Shown here: positions 61,504 through 64,000 of the stretch, piece after piece | How positions within the stretch are numbered: the first letter of the stretch is position 1 | Layout: each line of letters opens with the position of its first letter | NCBI GenBank assembly: GCA_021325215.1 | Contig: JAJPHO010000071.1 | Location: 1-64,000 of the forward strand | From: Alphaproteobacteria bacterium | Lineage (GTDB): Bacteria > Pseudomonadota > Alphaproteobacteria > Rhodospirillales > Magnetospirillaceae | Length of the DNA stretch: 64,000 bases | Reading direction: 5' to 3' | Notes under the pieces: model-generated | The model's input: only the letters and a program-made list of their open reading frames with translations | Told to the model about the DNA's origin: nothing | Database searches by the model: none | Translations under genes and position numbers: made by a program

Positions 61504-62772
61504 ATGGAAACCGCCGCCGGCCGGGGATTGATGCGCGGATCGCTGGTCAGCGTCGGCGTCCGCCTGCTCGATTTGCCCAGCCGCTATGGCTTCCATCTGC
61601 TGGTGGCGGCGCGGCTGGGGGTCGACCGGACCGGCGATTTCTACATCGTCTTCAGCCTGATGACCCTGCTGGCCGGCCTCGGCCGCCTGGGCATCGACAA
61701 GGCCATGACCCGTCAGGTGGCGGTAGCGCGCGCCGAGAGCCGGCCCGGCGATGTGCGGCGTATTTTGGCGCGCGGCTATCTGCAGATCGCCATCGCCTCG
61801 GCCCTGGTCGCCGCCGCCCTCGCTCTGGCAGCCCATCCTTTGGCCAGCTGGATTCTCGCCAAGCCGAACCTCGCCCTGCCGATCGCCCTCGGCGCCCTCT
61901 CGATCCTGCCGCAGAACCTGTCCACCGCGGCGGGCGGCGGGCTGGCCGGGCTGAAGCGGGTCGGGTTCGCCCAGATGGTCTATTCCTGGCTGTGGCCAGC
62001 CCTGTTCTGCGGCATGACCTGGCTGACCGCCGGCGGAATCGTCGAGACAGTGTTGCTGATCGCCGGCTGCTTCGCCTTCGCCGCTTTGGCCGGCACCCTG
62101 CTGCTGCTGCGCTTCGCCGATCCCTCCGCCCCCGGCGCGCCGCCTCCGCCCTTGCTGCGGCCGGGCCTGTCGCTGTTCACGCTGGAATTGACCCAGCTGT
62201 CGATCTCGTCGGCGCCCGCCCTGATTCTCGGCATGGTCGCCGACAGCGCGCGGGTCGGCCTGTTCGCCCTGGCCTGGCGCATCGCCCTGCTGACCAATGT
62301 GCTGATCAGCGGCGTGGCGGGCATGGCGGCGCCGACCTTCGCCGAACTGCATGCCGCCGGCGACGGGCCGGGCCTGGCGCGCGCCGCCGGCCACGCTGTG
62401 AAATTGGGGCTGGGGCTGACGATCGGGCCGGTGCTGGTTATGCTGGCGGTGCCGGCGATGCTGCTGGGTTTGCTGGGACACGGCTTTGCCGATGGCGCCC
62501 TGACCCTGCGCATCCTCGCCCTCGGCCAGCTGGGCGCCGCCTGTTTCACCGCTCTGCCCGAATTGCTGGGCATGACCGGCCACCTTGCCGATCTGCGGCG
62601 GGTCAATCTGGCCGCGCTGGCCGCCCTGCTGGCCGGCTGCGCGCTGCTGTCGCCGCTGTGGTTCAATGATGGCGCCGCCCTGGCCGCCGCCCTGGCGATC
62701 CTGGTCAATGGCGTCGGCGCGGCAATGGCCGCCCGGCGCACCCTCGGCATCGTCCCCTGGAGCACGGCATGA
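61504..62772 (+). CDS. Wzx-like polysaccharide flippase
   Basis: A 422-residue membrane protein starting two bases after the GH44 stop. About twelve helices are visible. The N-terminal part (RGSLVSVGVRLLDLPSRYGF) and the middle LSLFTLELTQLSISSAPALILG are typical of the MOP/MATE-type polysaccharide flippase family. It would flip undecaprenyl-linked repeat units for the Wzy-like polymerase. The composition is extremely rich in Ala, Leu and Gly. It overlaps the next gene by ATGA. Confidence 0.85.
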   Translation: METAAGRGLMRGSLVSVGVRLLDLPSRYGFHLLVAARLGVDRTGDFYIVFSLMTLLAGLGRLGIDKAMTRQVAVARAESRPGDVRRILARGYLQIAIASALVAAALALAAHPLASWILAKPNLALPIALGALSILPQNLSTAAGGGLAGLKRVGFAQMVYSWLWPALFCGMTWLTAGGIVETVLLIAGCFAFAALAGTLLLLRFADPSAPGAPPPPLLRPGLSLFTLELTQLSISSAPALILGMVADSARVGLFALAWRIALLTNVLISGVAGMAAPTFAELHAAGDGPGLARAAGHAVKLGLGLTIGPVLVMLAVPAMLLGLLGHGFADGALTLRILALGQLGAACFTALPELLGMTGHLADLRRVNLAALAALLAGCALLSPLWFNDGAALAAALAILVNGVGAAMAARRTLGIVPWSTA

Positions 62773-63158
62773 CCATCCGCTTCCTGATCCTGCTGGCTCT
62801 GCTGGGCACCGCGCCGGTCCTGGCGGACGAGCGGCCGCCGCGCTACGACCTGGACGGATTGTGCAGCCGCCGGGCCAACACGCCGGACGGTCTTTCAGCG
62901 GAAACCATGGCGAATTGCCTGGCGGCACAAGGGGACGCGCTGGAATCGGTCCGCCGGGTCTGGCCCGGCGCGCAGGATTACATCCAGCGCGACTGCGATC
63001 TGCGGGCCAAGGTCGACCGCGAAGGGGATTACGACATCCTCGACCGCTGCGTCCGCGCGCAGCTCCGCCAGGAGGAAGCCGGCCAGGCGGAATCGACCCG
63101 CCCCAAGGCGAAACCGAAGCCCAAATCCAAACCGGCCGCTACGCCGCCACCGAATTGA
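62769..63158 (+). CDS. Small secreted protein of unknown function
   Basis: A 129-residue protein with signal peptide (TIRFLILLALLGTAPVLA). The mature part has LCSRRANTPDGLSAETMANC, a YIQRDCDLRAKVDREGDYD stretch and a CVRAQLRQEE helix, with four cysteines. The end is a Lys/Pro tail (KAKPKPKSKPAATPPPN). The family is unknown. It overlaps the flippase gene by ATGA and the convergent epimerase gene by 20 bases. Confidence 0.65.
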   Translation: MTIRFLILLALLGTAPVLADERPPRYDLDGLCSRRANTPDGLSAETMANCLAAQGDALESVRRVWPGAQDYIQRDCDLRAKVDREGDYDILDRCVRAQLRQEEAGQAESTRPKAKPKPKSKPAATPPPN

Positions 63159-64000
63159 TCCAGGCGGCGGTCTCGGCCAGACCGGCCGCCAGATCGCGCC
63201 AGACGATGCCCAGCTCCGCCTCGGCCCGGGCCGGCGACAGGCGAATCTCGTGCCGCCAGGTTCGCACCAGCGACGGCGGTATGGGCGGCGGAATCAATCG
63301 GGCGAGACCGGCCTTGCCGGCCAGAATCTCGAGGATCTTCAGAGGCGCCGCCACCAGCTTGCTTTCCAGCGTCATGCGCTTTTCCGACAGCCGGACGATC
63401 GGCACCGCGCCCAGCGCGCGGGCGAAGTCGAGGAAGTAATCGTTCCAGCTCGGCGCGCCGTCCATCGCCAGATTATAGGCCCGTCCCTGCGCGGCGGGCA
63501 GGCGCAGCCCGGCCAGCGCCGCGGCGGCCACGTCCGACACATGCACCAGATTGCTGCATCCATCGCCGCCGGCGCCGAGATCGCCGATCCGCCGCGCCCG
63601 CAGCAGCCGCGCGATGCGCAGGCTCCATTGCGTGCTGCCCGGACCATAGACGCAGCCCGGCCGCAGGATCACCGCGCGCGGATAGGCGGCGGCCAATTTT
63701 TCCGCCTCGGCCTTGGCCTGGGCATAGGGTCCGGTATCGGCCTTGAGCGGCGCGTCCTCGGTCACCAGCCCGACGGCCGAGCCATAGACCGCCATCGAGC
63801 TCAGATGCACCACCGGAACGTCGATGCCGGAAGAAAACAGGTTCCGCGCGACATCGACCATCGCCCCGCCGGCGATGCAATCGACCACGCCGTCGACACC
63901 GTCCAGCGCCCGTTTCAGCGCTGCGGCATCGGTCGCGTCGAGCTGAATCCGCTCGGTTCCCGGCGCTGCCGCGCGGGCGCGGCGCCCGGCCGCGACCGGC
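63139..64000 (-). CDS. NAD-dependent epimerase/dehydratase, 5' end outside the window
   Basis: The frame is open to the right edge of the window, so the start and the GxxGxxG nucleotide loop lie outside. Visible parts are VPVVHLSSMAVYGSAVG, the catalytic YAQAKAEAEK (YxxxK) and VILRPGCVYGPGSTQW, all typical of extended SDR sugar epimerases/dehydratases. LVHVSDVAAAALAGL follows. It probably makes a nucleotide sugar for the nearby polysaccharide, though some relatives act on other substrates. The stop overlaps the convergent small gene by 20 bases. Confidence 0.85.
   Translation of the reverse strand, partial: PVAAGRRARAAAPGTERIQLDATDAAALKRALDGVDGVVDCIAGGAMVDVARNLFSSGIDVPVVHLSSMAVYGSAVGLVTEDAPLKADTGPYAQAKAEAEKLAAAYPRAVILRPGCVYGPGSTQWSLRIARLLRARRIGDLGAGGDGCSNLVHVSDVAAAALAGLRLPAAQGRAYNLAMDGAPSWNDYFLDFARALGAVPIVRLSEKRMTLESKLVAAPLKILEILAGKAGLARLIPPPIPPSLVRTWRHEIRLSPARAEAELGIVWRDLAAGLAETAAWINSVAA

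Overview
The window looks like chromosomal DNA of a high-GC Gram-negative bacterium, most probably an alphaproteobacterium. The reasons are the gene order gpmI - envC-like - ctpA - divergent polysaccharide deacetylase - rppH, the glyQ-glyS-ppdK block, the DUF1800/DUF1501 pair, and coding density near 95% with many ATGA overlaps. I cannot place it below class. I found no tRNA, rRNA, CRISPR array, insertion sequence or phage gene.

Region 1 (1-24869) is mostly one type IV pilus island of the MSHA kind. After a partial ferritin-like gene comes a 1341-residue pilin-like adhesin on the minus strand, whose lectin-like fold is split by many GSGY repeats. A second minor pilin is divergently transcribed from it and shares a cysteine/proline module. 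This pilin heads a plus-strand set: pilin, lytic transglycosylase-TPR, PilT and PilU. Facing them is a long minus-strand operon, in transcription order: class III nucleotide cyclase, MshN-like TPR protein, MshM-like AAA ATPase, prepilin peptidase, MshL-like secretin, ABC-2 permease, a one-helix membrane protein, major pilin (own promoter and terminator), MshE-like extension ATPase with a two-block c-di-GMP-binding signature, MshG platform protein, a PilM/PilN-type fusion, MshJ/PilO-like, MshK/PilP-like and an ABC ATPase. The island encodes a nearly complete machine: assembly, secretin, retraction, wall remodelling and both second-messenger inputs.

Region 2 (24888-35870) is housekeeping and envelope: LysE/ArgO exporter, RppH, divergent polysaccharide deacetylase, CtpA protease, EnvC-like amidase activator and GpmI, all on the minus strand. 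Divergent to them are a DUF1800/DUF1501 pair and a YXWGXW-type secreted protein.

Region 3 (35884-42629) starts with a GH1 glucosidase gene carrying a one-base frameshift, preceded by two strong hairpins. It continues with a GT4 glycosyltransferase, an asparagine synthetase and a Wzm/Wzt polysaccharide ABC exporter. A 604-base intergenic stretch (42630-43233) with an AT-rich half and an operator-like palindrome separates it from region 4.

Region 4 (43234-50536) holds glyQ, glyS, ppdK, a MeaB/ArgK-type GTPase and two small secreted proteins.

Region 5 (50719-64000) is an exopolysaccharide cluster: heptose-activating enzymes (HddA, HddC), two tandem WecG/TagA glycosyltransferases, a DUF6492-like transferase, a Wzc-like co-polymerase with a degenerate kinase domain, a Wza-like export lipoprotein, a Wzy-like polymerase, a GH44 hydrolase, a Wzx-like flippase, two small secreted proteins of unknown role and a partial NAD-dependent epimerase. 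The arrangement suggests a Wzx/Wzy-dependent secreted polysaccharide that the GH44 enzyme trims or releases. The pilus adhesin and the polysaccharide systems together point to a surface-attached or biofilm lifestyle.
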